Shown: positions 1 through 5,515 of the stretch, in pieces | Numbering within the stretch: position 1 is the first letter of the stretch | Layout of the letters: each line of letters starts with the position of its first letter | DNA from: Anaerolineales bacterium | Lineage (GTDB): Bacteria; Chloroflexota; Anaerolineae; Anaerolineales; E44-bin32 | DNA: 5,522 bases | Assembly (NCBI GenBank): GCA_030608865.1 | Contig: JAUWDI010000074.1 | Location: forward strand, 1-5,522 | Direction: 5' to 3' | The notes under the pieces: model-generated | The model's input: only the letters and a program-made list of their open reading frames with translations | Database searches by the model: none | What the model was told of the DNA's origin: nothing | Program-made: the position numbers and the translations under genes

Positions 1-721
1 CAAGAAAGGGTCCAGCCAGGGTGCCCATGAGGAGGAAGATGCGCGCTCGGCCTGAATGCCATACGTTGTCCACGGTCACCTTAGCTTGATTCATTAAGAG
101 GGCAACAATCCACATGATCACGGCCGCGCTGAATATCCTGATCAAGTTACCAGATAGTGGGGAAACCCCTGCGTTCAGCCCAACTTTTGAAGTGATCAAC
201 CCCAGCGCCTGGCCTACTGCGCCGCCGAGTCCGAAAAGCAGTCCTTTTAGATAATTTCGATTCTGTCCATTCCCCTGGTTGGTTTTCCCGCGATCAAGGA
301 TCACCGTCGAGACTCCAAAAACTGTTACCCCTATGCCCAGGACTTGTAATGGTGTTAGCCGTTCGGCAAGGAATATCCACGAGAAGATCATGCTAATAAC
401 AGGCGCTAGGCTCATGAGCAGCATCGAGAGCCGGGGACCAATCCACACAAACGCTTGGAAAAGGAAAGCGTCCCCAAGGACCAACCCGATGACCCCCGAT
501 AGCACAAACCAAAACCAAGTCTCCGGTTCGACATTAACCGGAATCAGCGCTCCATTAATAGCTAAATGAGTAATGCCGAGGAAAATCGTCGCTAGCAGAA
601 GCCGGACTCGGTTTACAGTTACCGAGCCCAACTCCCGACTGGCGAACGTAAAAAAAGTGGATCCGGCAGCCCATAGGATGGATGTTCCCAGCGCCGCCAG
701 GCCACCTATGGTATCTAGCAA
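1..721 (-). CDS. EamA/DMT-family permease, 3' end cut by window edge
   Basis: This is an inner-membrane transporter of the drug/metabolite superfamily, whose members export or import small metabolites; the substrate cannot be read from sequence. I translated the strand by hand: 240 codons are open from 721 to 2 without a stop. The protein is very hydrophobic, with helices at about residues 6-28, 40-56, 70-90, 96-115 and 123-141. A hydrophilic linker (about 142-158, rich in N, G, Q and K) then separates the first EamA repeat from the second, which begins near 160. The patch GDAFLFQAFVWIGP followed by a helix and an AERLTPLQ turn is typical of EamA. Family members have about 290-300 residues, so roughly 50-60 are missing beyond the left edge. 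An in-frame TAA lies at 734-736 and the only reasonable start after it is TTG at 719-721. No Shine-Dalgarno precedes that codon, so the start is uncertain. The gene lies 81 bases downstream of the small membrane protein on the same strand. Confidence 0.85.
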   Translation of the reverse strand, partial: MLDTIGGLAALGTSILWAAGSTFFTFASRELGSVTVNRVRLLLATIFLGITHLAINGALIPVNVEPETWFWFVLSGVIGLVLGDAFLFQAFVWIGPRLSMLLMSLAPVISMIFSWIFLAERLTPLQVLGIGVTVFGVSTVILDRGKTNQGNGQNRNYLKGLLFGLGGAVGQALGLITSKVGLNAGVSPLSGNLIRIFSAAVIMWIVALLMNQAKVTVDNVWHSGRARIFLLMGTLAGPFL

Positions 722-802
722 GACACTAAACCGTTAGACTTTCAACTATGATTACAGGGGAAATGTTTCAAATTCATTCGCTGGCAGAGACAAGTGGACC
801 AT

Positions 803-1027
803 TCACTCATCTTCATCTTCATTGTTATCACCAAGAAAATCCTTGAAGACTTCCAGGCGGCGGTTCATCTCTGGATCATTGCGCATTCGTTCTAACAAGC
901 GCCACCCCTGTTGATCTTCAGGATCACCCTGCGTCCCCCGTGACTTTGAAATTTCGTCCAGGAACCCCGTACCTTTCATAACGAAGTAAATCACCGCCAG
1001 TATGATGACAATAAATGGCAATATCAT
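803..1027 (-). CDS. Small single-pass membrane protein with acidic tail, function unknown
   Basis: This 74-residue protein belongs to no family I recognise. Residues 2-17 form one strongly hydrophobic helix starting right at the N-terminus, followed by K18. That suggests a signal anchor with the remaining 55 or so residues on one side of the membrane. The rest is highly charged: a polar linker (about 27-41, SRGTQGDPEDQQG), a likely amphipathic helix (about 42-65), and a terminal run of Asp, Glu and Asn. The ATG start is well supported by a GGAGGT Shine-Dalgarno four bases upstream. The gene follows the HAD phosphatase by 48 bases on the same strand and precedes the EamA gene, so co-transcription is plausible. 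The strong ribosome site, the membrane-protein composition and the lack of a better overlapping frame make it a real gene rather than a chance ORF. Confidence 0.75.
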   Translation of the reverse strand: MILPFIVIILAVIYFVMKGTGFLDEISKSRGTQGDPEDQQGWRLLERMRNDPEMNRRLEVFKDFLGDNNEDEDE

Positions 1028-1031
1028 TAAT

Positions 1032-1037
1032 ACCTCC
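1032..1037 (-). promoter_or_regulatory. Shine-Dalgarno GGAGGT of the small membrane protein
   Basis: On the minus strand, GGAGGT lies four bases before the ATG at 1025-1027. It is the strongest ribosome-binding site on the left half of the window and is the main evidence that the 74-residue gene is translated. Confidence 0.75.
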
Positions 1038-1075
1038 GCAACTTGTAACTAAGAGCGTTCATCACCAACCGAGCC

Positions 1076-1846
1076 TCATATCTCAATTTCACTCAAGGAT
1101 TCTACAACATGTGATGGTCGGTAAGGATATCGACTCAGGTCATCCCGGGAAGCGATGCCGGTGAGCACCAGGATTGTTTCCAGACCGCTTTCAACACCAG
1201 CGATGATATCCGTTTCCATCCGATCCCCGATCATCACCGTATTTTCAGTATGGGCTCCAAGGAAGTTCAAAGCAGCCCGCATCATAAAGGGGTTAGGTTT
1301 TCCGATGAACATGGGGTGTACGCCGGTTGCTTTCTCGATCAATGCCGCTAAGGCTCCTGTCGCTGGCACGATCCCGCTCTCTGATGGTCCGGAGGGATCG
1401 GGGTTGGTGGCGATAAACCGGGCGCCCTCCGCGACCAATTGTACCGCTCGTGTGATCGAAACCATATTGTAGCTTAGCGTCTCACCGAGGACGACATAAT
1501 CTGGGATGATATCTGTGGTTACATACCCGATGGAATAGATTGCGTCTGTGAGACCACTCTCACCAATCACAAACGCCTTCCCTTGTGGGTGCTGGGAGTC
1601 GAGAAACTGGGCAGTTGCCATAGCCGAGGTGAAGATTTTCTCACTGGGGATGTCCAATCCCATCATATGAAGACGGTGAGAGAGATCAGGTGGTGTATAG
1701 ATCGAGTTATTGGTCAGAACAAGATATCCCAGGTCGTTTTCCTGCAGAGCGTGAATAAAATCGCTCGCACCTGGAATCAGATTCTGTCCGCTCACGAGCA
1801 CCCCGTCCATATCAATGAGATAATTCTTTAACACTCGCTCTTCCAT
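1076..1846 (-). CDS. HAD-superfamily subclass IIA phosphatase (NagD/PGPase-like)
   Basis: This is a cytosolic Mg-dependent phosphatase of the HAD-IIA group (NagD, p-nitrophenylphosphatase and phosphoglycolate phosphatase relatives), which hydrolyse small sugar or nucleotide phosphates. The exact substrate is unknown. All four catalytic motifs are visible, numbering from my start: motif I DMDGVL with nucleophile D12 and acid/base D14; motif II TNNS (45-48); motif III Lys K183 in GKPNPF; motif IV GDRMETD (207-213). The C2 cap between motifs II and III carries the TNPDPSGP segment (147-154) usual in NagD proteins. The length of 256 residues is normal. The open frame reaches back to a TTG at 1862-1864 with no ribosome site. 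I prefer ATG 1844-1846 because AGGA sits six bases upstream and the catalytic core begins almost at once, as in relatives. It lies 149 bases after the glycosyltransferase stop codon and 48 bases before the small membrane protein gene. Confidence 0.92.
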   Translation of the reverse strand: MEERVLKNYLIDMDGVLVSGQNLIPGASDFIHALQENDLGYLVLTNNSIYTPPDLSHRLHMMGLDIPSEKIFTSAMATAQFLDSQHPQGKAFVIGESGLTDAIYSIGYVTTDIIPDYVVLGETLSYNMVSITRAVQLVAEGARFIATNPDPSGPSESGIVPATGALAALIEKATGVHPMFIGKPNPFMMRAALNFLGAHTENTVMIGDRMETDIIAGVESGLETILVLTGIASRDDLSRYPYRPSHVVESLSEIEI

Positions 1847-1852
1847 CCCCAT

Positions 1853-1856
1853 TCCT
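1853..1856 (-). promoter_or_regulatory. Shine-Dalgarno AGGA deciding the HAD phosphatase start
   Basis: On the minus strand AGGA is followed by six bases (ATGGGG) and then the ATG at 1844-1846. The alternative ATG at 1850-1852 directly abuts the AGGA, and the TTG at 1862-1864 has nothing like a ribosome site. This favours the innermost ATG. Confidence 0.5.
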
Positions 1857-1890
1857 GTTCTCAATCGTGATTTGTTGTTCGCTATATTCT

Positions 1891-1916
1891 ACACGGCTTA
1901 CTATTGTAAGCCGTGT
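1891..1916. repeat. Perfect 11-bp inverted repeat with 4-base centre, between glycosyltransferase and HAD gene
   Basis: ACACGGCTTAC (1891-1901) and GTAAGCCGTGT (1906-1916) are exact reverse complements around TATT. It lies 80 bases past the glycosyltransferase stop and about 45 bases before the HAD start. On the minus strand it is followed by AGAATATAG rather than a T-run, so it is not a standard intrinsic terminator for the glycosyltransferase. A possible -10, TAGAAT (1891-1886, minus strand, 5 of 6 to consensus), begins at its last base, but no good -35 is spaced correctly. It could be an operator for the phosphatase genes, a transcript-end stabilising hairpin, or an atypical terminator. 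Confidence 0.6.
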
Positions 1917-1995
1917 TTCACTATTTGGTGAGCCTTCCTGTTAGCTCAATCAGATCCATCATCTCTGAAGAGACGAAGTTGCTGCGTGCAGGTTT

Positions 1996-3243
1996 CTATG
2001 CGGACCTGGGCAATAGCGTCCCGTAAAGATCGAGAATTTGGTCTGTGATCTGAGCCCAGTCGTATCCCTTAGCGTAGGCTGCAGCCTGGCTTCCCAGGCG
2101 GGTGAGCAGAACGTCATCCTGTAACAGCCGAGCCAGTCTATCGGCGAGCGCATCAACATCCCCGGCAGGGACATGGAAACCTGTCTCACTGTCTCGAATC
2201 AGGAATGCCAGACCTCCAGTTTCCGAGGCGACGACAGGCGTCCCACAGGCCATAGCCTCTAACGCTACCAAGCCAAATGACTCATAATGAGACGGGACGA
2301 CGACAATCTCAGCAGCGGAATAATAATATTGCAGGATATCCTGGTCGCACTTGCCCAAGAAGGAGACGACTTCACCCAGACCCAAAGAATCACAAATTTC
2401 TTGCAGCCTGACCATCTCCCCGTTGGAATCCGCTGCACTTATGTCCGCGTCCCCTCCGATCACCAGAAGGCCGAAGGGAGTATCCCGAAAAACACCCTTT
2501 TCAACAAGCTGCGCAATCGCGCGCAGCAAGGTATCGATGCCTTTCAGGGATTCAATCCGACCTACGAAGAGAATGATGCGCTTCTCCTGAGGAATCCCTG
2601 CGAACTCTTTCGCTTCATCCTTCGCTATAGGGTAAAAATGACTCGTATCCACACCAGGTGGGATTACGACCACTTTCTCGGTCCCAATTTTGTATAGCCA
2701 TTGGATTTGGGCAACCTCGGCTTGTGTGGCGGCGACAACGCGGTCGGCCTCGCGCAGCAAGCGTTTTTCTGCATCCACACGAATAGTTGATTCTGTATCC
2801 TGCTCGCTGCGGGCTACTCGATTTTTCATGACAGCCAGGGTGTGAAACATCTGGATAATGGGCGCCGACCAGAGATCGCGCAGATCCAGCGCCGCAAGCC
2901 CGGAGAGCCAGTAATGTGAATGGATGAGATCATAGGTCAGTCTTTTCGCTTGCGAAAATTGAAGGATCCCTTCCATGAACATGGGGAGATACTCGACCAA
3001 TTCCGCTCTAGCCAAGGGAACTTCCGGGCCTGCACGGATGTGGACGATGCGGTTGCCATAACCTAAATCGTGGAGAACATGTGGAACATGCTCATCCTGG
3101 GAACGTGTAAAAACATCCACACCGACCCCTCTGCGCCCCAATTCACGGGTCAGGTCACGGACGTAAACATTCATACCTCCGGTGTCCTTCCCGCCCAGGG
3201 TTGCATGCGGACATGTGTGATAGGAAAGCATCGCTACGCGCAT
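1996..3243 (-). CDS. GT4-family glycosyltransferase, MshA / sucrose-phosphate-synthase-like
   Basis: This retaining GT-B glycosyltransferase should move a sugar from a nucleotide-sugar to an acceptor in the cytosol; donor and acceptor are not certain. The N-terminal domain (about 1-195) has the glycine-rich loop GGKDTGGMN (17-25) and HSHYWLSG (108-115). The C-terminal donor domain (about 196-400) has VGRIESLKG with R229 and K234, and the EX7E motif E321...E329 in HYESFGLVALEA. These features are typical of MshA, which makes GlcNAc-inositol phosphate for mycothiol, and of sucrose-phosphate synthases. Length is 415 residues from ATG 3241-3243, normal for the group. The frame opens earlier at TTG 3256-3258 (420 residues) with AAGAAGGT eight bases upstream. 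However, a good promoter places the transcript start exactly at the ATG, so I chose it. Mycothiol is an actinobacterial thiol and no other mycothiol gene is nearby, so I give no symbol. Confidence 0.9.
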   Translation of the reverse strand: MRVAMLSYHTCPHATLGGKDTGGMNVYVRDLTRELGRRGVGVDVFTRSQDEHVPHVLHDLGYGNRIVHIRAGPEVPLARAELVEYLPMFMEGILQFSQAKRLTYDLIHSHYWLSGLAALDLRDLWSAPIIQMFHTLAVMKNRVARSEQDTESTIRVDAEKRLLREADRVVAATQAEVAQIQWLYKIGTEKVVVIPPGVDTSHFYPIAKDEAKEFAGIPQEKRIILFVGRIESLKGIDTLLRAIAQLVEKGVFRDTPFGLLVIGGDADISAADSNGEMVRLQEICDSLGLGEVVSFLGKCDQDILQYYYSAAEIVVVPSHYESFGLVALEAMACGTPVVASETGGLAFLIRDSETGFHVPAGDVDALADRLARLLQDDVLLTRLGSQAAAYAKGYDWAQITDQILDLYGTLLPRSA

Positions 3244-3249
3244 AGTTTC

Positions 3250-3278
3250 ATTATCCAACAGGCTGACCTTCTTGCCAA
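3250..3278 (-). promoter_or_regulatory. Sigma-70-type promoter of the glycosyltransferase, predicted leaderless
   Basis: On the minus strand TTGGCA (3278-3273, 5 of 6 to TTGACA), a 17-base spacer and GATAAT (3255-3250, 5 of 6 to TATAAT) form a near-consensus promoter. Six bases (GAAACT) follow the -10, then ATG at 3243-3241, so transcription should begin on the A of the start codon. Its -35 overlaps the tRNA promoter's -35 on the other strand. Confidence 0.6.
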
Positions 3279-3301
3279 GCCTTCGCTGCGGCTGGTATAA
3301 T
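3272..3301 (+). promoter_or_regulatory. Sigma-70-type extended -10 promoter of tRNA-Thr
   Basis: TTGCCA (3272-3277, 5 of 6), an 18-base spacer and a perfect TATAAT (3296-3301) preceded by TGG (3293-3295, an extended -10 TGN) form a strong promoter. The expected start is near 3308, leaving a leader of about 49 bases before the tRNA 5' end at 3357. Confidence 0.75.
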
Positions 3302-3356
3302 CTCGCCGCATTGGCGTCCAGGTTTTTCCTGAGTATTTACATACTAAGCACAGCAA

Positions 3357-3429
3357 GCCAGCGTAGCTCAGTCGGCAGAGCGGTCGCTTCGTAAGCGACA
3401 GGTCCCGGGTTCGAATCCCGGCGCTGGCT
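3357..3429 (+). tRNA. tRNA-Thr (anticodon CGT, reads ACG)
   Basis: A complete cloverleaf of 73 bases can be folded with no mismatches. The acceptor stem GCCAGCG (3357-3363) pairs with CGCTGGC (3422-3428). The D-stem is GCTC/GAGC (3366-3369 with 3378-3381). The anticodon stem GTCGC/GCGAC (3383-3387 with 3395-3399) encloses the loop TTCGTAA with anticodon CGT at 3390-3392. The variable loop is AGGTC. The T-stem CCGGG/CCCGG encloses TTCGAAT. The discriminator is T3429, which threonine tRNAs tolerate. CCA is not encoded, so a nucleotidyltransferase must add it. CGT is the isoacceptor dedicated to ACG, usually alongside UGT and GGT species elsewhere in the genome. It stands alone, with its own promoter upstream and a T-rich hairpin downstream. 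Confidence 0.97.
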
Positions 3430-3452
3430 CTTTTGATTCCTACCCTCTCCCT

Positions 3453-3477
3453 GGAAATCGCCAAGGCGTTTTTTTTT
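3453..3477 (+). terminator. Probable weak intrinsic terminator after tRNA-Thr
   Basis: CGCC (3459-3462) and GGCG (3465-3468) can pair, with AAA and TTT flanks able to extend the stem past one T-T mismatch, and a run of nine T (3469-3477) follows. The central loop is very short, so the outer pairs probably open, and the stem is weak. The long T-run directly behind it supports a terminator, keeping tRNA transcription apart from udk. Confidence 0.45.
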
Positions 3478-3535
3478 AAGCCCTAAGGAGCGAGCAGTCG
3501 TCATTGGATTTTAAGCGCTCTGATGCTTAGCTAGT

Positions 3536-3570
3536 TTCATTCAGAGGACGCTTCACGTATAATGGTTCTA
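3536..3570 (+). promoter_or_regulatory. udk operon promoter with perfect -10, predicted leaderless
   Basis: A perfect TATAAT (3558-3563) is followed by six bases (GGTTCT) and the ATG at 3570, so the first transcribed base should be the A of the start codon. The -35 is poor: the best fit is TTCATT (3536-3541, 3 of 6) with a 16-base spacer. No Shine-Dalgarno lies before the ATG, which agrees with a leaderless message. Confidence 0.6.
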
Positions 3571-4202
3571 TGGAAGATATAATCAATCCGATCATTATCG
3601 GTATCGCTGGCGGAACTGGATCTGGCAAGACAACGGTCGCAAACGTCATCCTCAATCGTGTCGGAACAGAACACATTGCCTTCATCCCCCATGATGCTTA
3701 CTACAAGGAATTAAACGCGCTTCCACGAGCACAGCGTGACATGATCAACTTCGACCACCCCGATTCGCTGGAGTCGGAACTGCTGGTTGAACATGTTCAA
3801 GCTCTGCAGCGCTGTGAGCCAGTAGAGATACCGATCTACGACTTTACAACTCATTCACGTACGGAGAAAACCACGCATATCGTCCCTCAAGCGGTGATCC
3901 TCGTGGAAGGGATATTAATCTTTGCCGAATCGAAGCTGCGTGACCTATTTGATGTAAAAATCTTCGTTGACACACCGCCCGACATCCGTTTCATTCGACG
4001 ACTTACGCGAGATATTGAGGAACGGGGGCGATCGGCCGAATCTGTCATTCTTCAATACCAGACAACCGTCCGTCCCATGCACCTCGAATTCGTCGAACCT
4101 TCGAAACGCCATGCCGATGTTATTATCCCCGAGGGCGGATTGAACACCGTGGCGATGGACATGGTCGTCGCCAGAATAGAAGCTCTCTTAACCTCCAAAT
4201 AA
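3570..4202 (+). CDS. udk: Uridine kinase (uridine/cytidine salvage)
   Basis: This cytosolic enzyme phosphorylates uridine and cytidine to UMP and CMP with ATP or GTP in pyrimidine salvage. It is a P-loop kinase of 210 residues, the usual bacterial Udk length. The Walker A loop GGTGSGKTT spans 14-22. HDAYYK (41-46) holds the Asp/Tyr pair of the nucleoside pocket, where many homologues have QDSYYK. NFDHPDS (60-66) and PIYDF (88-92) are nucleoside-binding signatures. VEGIL (112-116) is the beta-strand segment preceding the lid. [12 protein letters not shown] (143-154) is the lid with its conserved Arg/Asp residues, and a [18 protein letters not shown] segment follows. No catalytic residue seems to be missing. 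The start is ATG 3570, placed directly by the leaderless promoter; no other in-frame start precedes the P-loop. It is the first gene of a likely three-gene operon, 22 bases ahead of the cyclophilin. Confidence 0.95.
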   Translation: MEDIINPIIIGIAGGTGSGKTTVANVILNRVGTEHIAFIPHDAYYKELNALPRAQRDMINFDHPDSLESELLVEHVQALQRCEPVEIPIYDFTTHSRTEKTTHIVPQAVILVEGILIFAESKLRDLFDVKIFVDTPPDIRFIRRLTRDIEERGRSAESVILQYQTTVRPMHLEFVEPSKRHADVIIPEGGLNTVAMDMVVARIEALLTSK

Positions 4203-4213
4203 ACCAACCGACA

Positions 4214-4219
4214 AAGGAG
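4214..4219 (+). promoter_or_regulatory. Shine-Dalgarno AAGGAG of the cyclophilin gene
   Basis: AAGGAG lies five bases before the ATG at 4225, in the 22-base gap after udk. It fixes the first ATG as the start rather than the internal ATG at codon 12, and contrasts with the leaderless start of udk. Confidence 0.75.
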
Positions 4220-4224
4220 AACTC

Positions 4225-4737
4225 ATGACCGAAAAATCTTATTCATCCCCACCAGCGATGGGCATCGATCCACAAAAATCCTATACAGCGACGATACAGA
4301 CTGCTGGCGGCGATATCGTCCTTCAACTCTTCGCCGATAAGACACCGAACACGGTTAATAACTTCGTATTCCTCTCGCAAGAAGGCTTCTACGACGGAGT
4401 TATTTTTCACAGAGTTATTGAAAACTTCATGGTTCAAGGCGGCGACCCGACCGGGACTGGACGCGGTGGACCAGGATATTCCTTTGCAGACGAATTCCAT
4501 CCTGAGTTGAGGCATGACGGACCTGGCGTACTCTCGATGGCTAACGCTGGCCCCAACACGAACGGATCTCAATTCTTCATCACCCATGTGGCGACGCCTC
4601 ACCTGGATGGCAAACACTCCGTCTTCGGTCGCGTGACGGGAGGCCTGGATGTCCTAATGGCAATCCCGGTGCGCGATCCAGCCCAAGCCCAGGCGCCCGC
4701 GGTTGCCATCAAAACTATTCTTATTGAAGAGAAGTGA
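4225..4737 (+). CDS. Cyclophilin-type peptidyl-prolyl cis-trans isomerase
   Basis: This folding helper catalyses cis-trans isomerisation of Xaa-Pro bonds. There is no signal peptide or hydrophobic N-terminus, so it should act in the cytosol. The cyclophilin barrel covers about residues 20-168 of 170. [15 protein letters not shown] (61-75) contains catalytic Arg R63 with F68, M69 and Q71 of the proline pocket. GTGRGGPGY (77-85) and the FADEF segment follow. [16 protein letters not shown] (105-120) is the family signature. [12 protein letters not shown] (126-137) is the last core motif. The position equivalent to human CypA Trp121 is His126, common in bacterial cyclophilins and usually linked to poor cyclosporin binding. 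The first 19 residues are a polar extension before the barrel, compatible with a short disordered tail. The AAGGAG site supports the start. It lies between udk and the VTT gene, and its TGA overlaps the next gene's GTG. Confidence 0.94.
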   Translation: MTEKSYSSPPAMGIDPQKSYTATIQTAGGDIVLQLFADKTPNTVNNFVFLSQEGFYDGVIFHRVIENFMVQGGDPTGTGRGGPGYSFADEFHPELRHDGPGVLSMANAGPNTNGSQFFITHVATPHLDGKHSVFGRVTGGLDVLMAIPVRDPAQAQAPAVAIKTILIEEK

Positions 4738-5306
4738 AGCAATCTGGCGGACTTTCGGGGTGGAAACTCCACGCCGTTCGCATCTTAGCATTTGTCACCG
4801 CGATTGCGATCACAGTCTTCATCTTTTCTATACAAGATAAGCTTGAATATCTTGCAGGTTATGGATACCTGAGCATCTTCTTTCTATCGCTGCTTGCGAA
4901 CGCCACGATCATCATTCCCGCACCCGCGATCGCATTATCTTTTACGTTTGGTGCTGTGTTCAACCCGTTTTGGGTTGCGCTTGCAGCCGGCACAGGCGCT
5001 GCAATCGGTGAAATCACGGGGTACTTATTTGGCTTCAGCGGACAGGGGGTCGTCGATGATAGCCGGATCTATAAAAAGCTGGAGGCGTGGACATCCAAGC
5101 ATGGCGCCCTGCTTATCCTGATTCTGGCTTTCATTCCCAATCCCTTCTTTGATCTCGCCGGCGTTGCCGCCGGGACACTTAAAATGCCAATCGGTTCTTT
5201 CCTTCTTTGGACCTGGATCGGGAAGATGCTAAAAATGCTTCTTTTCGCTTACGCCGGCGCAGCTTCGATCGATTGGATAATGAATCTATTCCCAGCAATT
5301 TTTTAA
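4734..5306 (+). CDS. VTT-domain (SNARE-associated / DedA-like) membrane protein
   Basis: This is a polytopic inner-membrane protein of the VTT/DedA/TVP38 superfamily, with relatives implicated in lipid scrambling or flipping and in membrane homeostasis; the substrate here is unknown. It has 190 residues. Helix 1 is about 14-33. A hydrophobic, probably re-entrant stretch spans about 46-75 with the IIIPAPA turn. A further segment at about 79-100 bears G88-xxx-G92-E93-xx-G96-Y97, the superfamily signature. A charged loop (104-123) is followed by a helix ending in FIPNPFFD (133-140), where DedA proteins have the conserved proline re-entrant motif, and a last helix is near 155-176. The canonical DedA arginine after the FIP is not evident, so a VTT/YdjX-like assignment is better than DedA proper. 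The start is GTG 4734-4736 overlapping the cyclophilin TGA as GTGA; with only a weak GAAGAG upstream, translation is probably coupled. It is the last gene of the operon. Confidence 0.88.
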   Translation: MKQSGGLSGWKLHAVRILAFVTAIAITVFIFSIQDKLEYLAGYGYLSIFFLSLLANATIIIPAPAIALSFTFGAVFNPFWVALAAGTGAAIGEITGYLFGFSGQGVVDDSRIYKKLEAWTSKHGALLILILAFIPNPFFDLAGVAAGTLKMPIGSFLLWTWIGKMLKMLLFAYAGAASIDWIMNLFPAIF

Positions 5307-5309
5307 TCG

Positions 5310-5336
5310 GGTCTCCTCCAAATTGTGTGAGGGACC
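5310..5336 (+). other. Imperfect hairpin right after the VTT gene
   Basis: GGTC (5310-5313) and CCTC (5315-5318) pair with GAGG and GACC (5329-5336) across a ten-base loop, with one bulged T. It starts four bases past the stop codon and has no T-run behind it, so it is at best an accessory structure at the end of the message. Confidence 0.3.
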
Positions 5337-5420
5337 TCGCGGATTTACAGTACCCAGAACATAAGTAAACCGTTGGGCCGACCCGTGTGTCAGCCCACAG
5401 TCATCACGACCTGCACGCCT

Positions 5421-5456
5421 AACCTCCCGCAGGTTTTTCTATCCTGCGGGAGGTTT
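5421..5456 (+). terminator. Strong 13-bp hairpin, likely end of the udk operon
   Basis: AACCTCCCGCAGG (5421-5433) and CCTGCGGGAGGTT (5443-5455) are perfect reverse complements around the loop TTTTTCTAT, followed only by T5456 and AACG. The stem is long and GC-rich, and its position 115 bases after the last gene fits a terminator. The downstream T-tract is short (three T), and the longer T-run sits in the loop, so termination may be imperfect or the structure may instead protect the transcript end. Confidence 0.55.
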
Positions 5457-5473
5457 AACGCGCGTACCTGATA

Positions 5474-5515
5474 GCGCAGGCTGCGCCTGAGTGCGGAAGC
5501 AGAGCTTCCGCACTC
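5474..5515. repeat. Paired GC-rich hairpins, REP-like palindromic unit
   Basis: Two adjacent inverted repeats fill the end of the window. The first is short: CAGGC (5477-5481) with GCCTG (5485-5489), or alternatively GCGCA (5474-5478) with TGCGC (5482-5486). The second is a perfect 12-bp stem GAGTGCGGAAGC (5489-5500) with GCTTCCGCACTC (5504-5515) around AGA. There is no T-run on either strand. The form resembles dispersed extragenic palindromes. Only one copy is visible, so repetition in the genome is inferred. Confidence 0.5.

Noticed and set aside
279..569. 96-residue plus-strand frame at the left end
   Set aside because: The minus strand here is a continuous 240-codon EamA permease; the plus-strand product is rich in Ser, Thr, Pro and Arg with no fold signature.
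2287..2697. 136-residue plus-strand frame inside the glycosyltransferase gene
   Set aside because: It is antisense to a gene with complete GT4 motifs, has no ribosome site and gives a low-complexity mixed composition without a recognisable family.
3234..3464. 76-residue minus-strand frame containing AGIRTRDLSLTKRPLCRLSY
   Set aside because: This is the well-known false translation of the reverse strand of a tRNA gene; it covers the whole of tRNA-Thr and runs into the promoter region.
3357..3480. tRNA-Thr as an integration (att) site for a mobile element
   Set aside because: No integrase gene is present and the tRNA 3' end is not duplicated elsewhere in the window.
3481..3557. Possible long stem CTAAGGAGCG with CGCTC...CTTAG upstream of udk as a riboswitch
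   Set aside because: The pairing needs a five-base bulge and a loop of over 20 bases, resembles no known riboswitch, and lies upstream of the predicted transcript start, so it would not be in the udk mRNA.
4243..4617. 124-residue minus-strand frame opposite the cyclophilin
   Set aside because: The opposite strand carries an intact cyclophilin with its signature motifs and Shine-Dalgarno; this frame is a shadow.
5421..5515. Consecutive palindromes as a CRISPR array or integron attC site
   Set aside because: The hairpins differ from each other, no repeat-spacer periodicity exists, and there is no attC core site or integrase.
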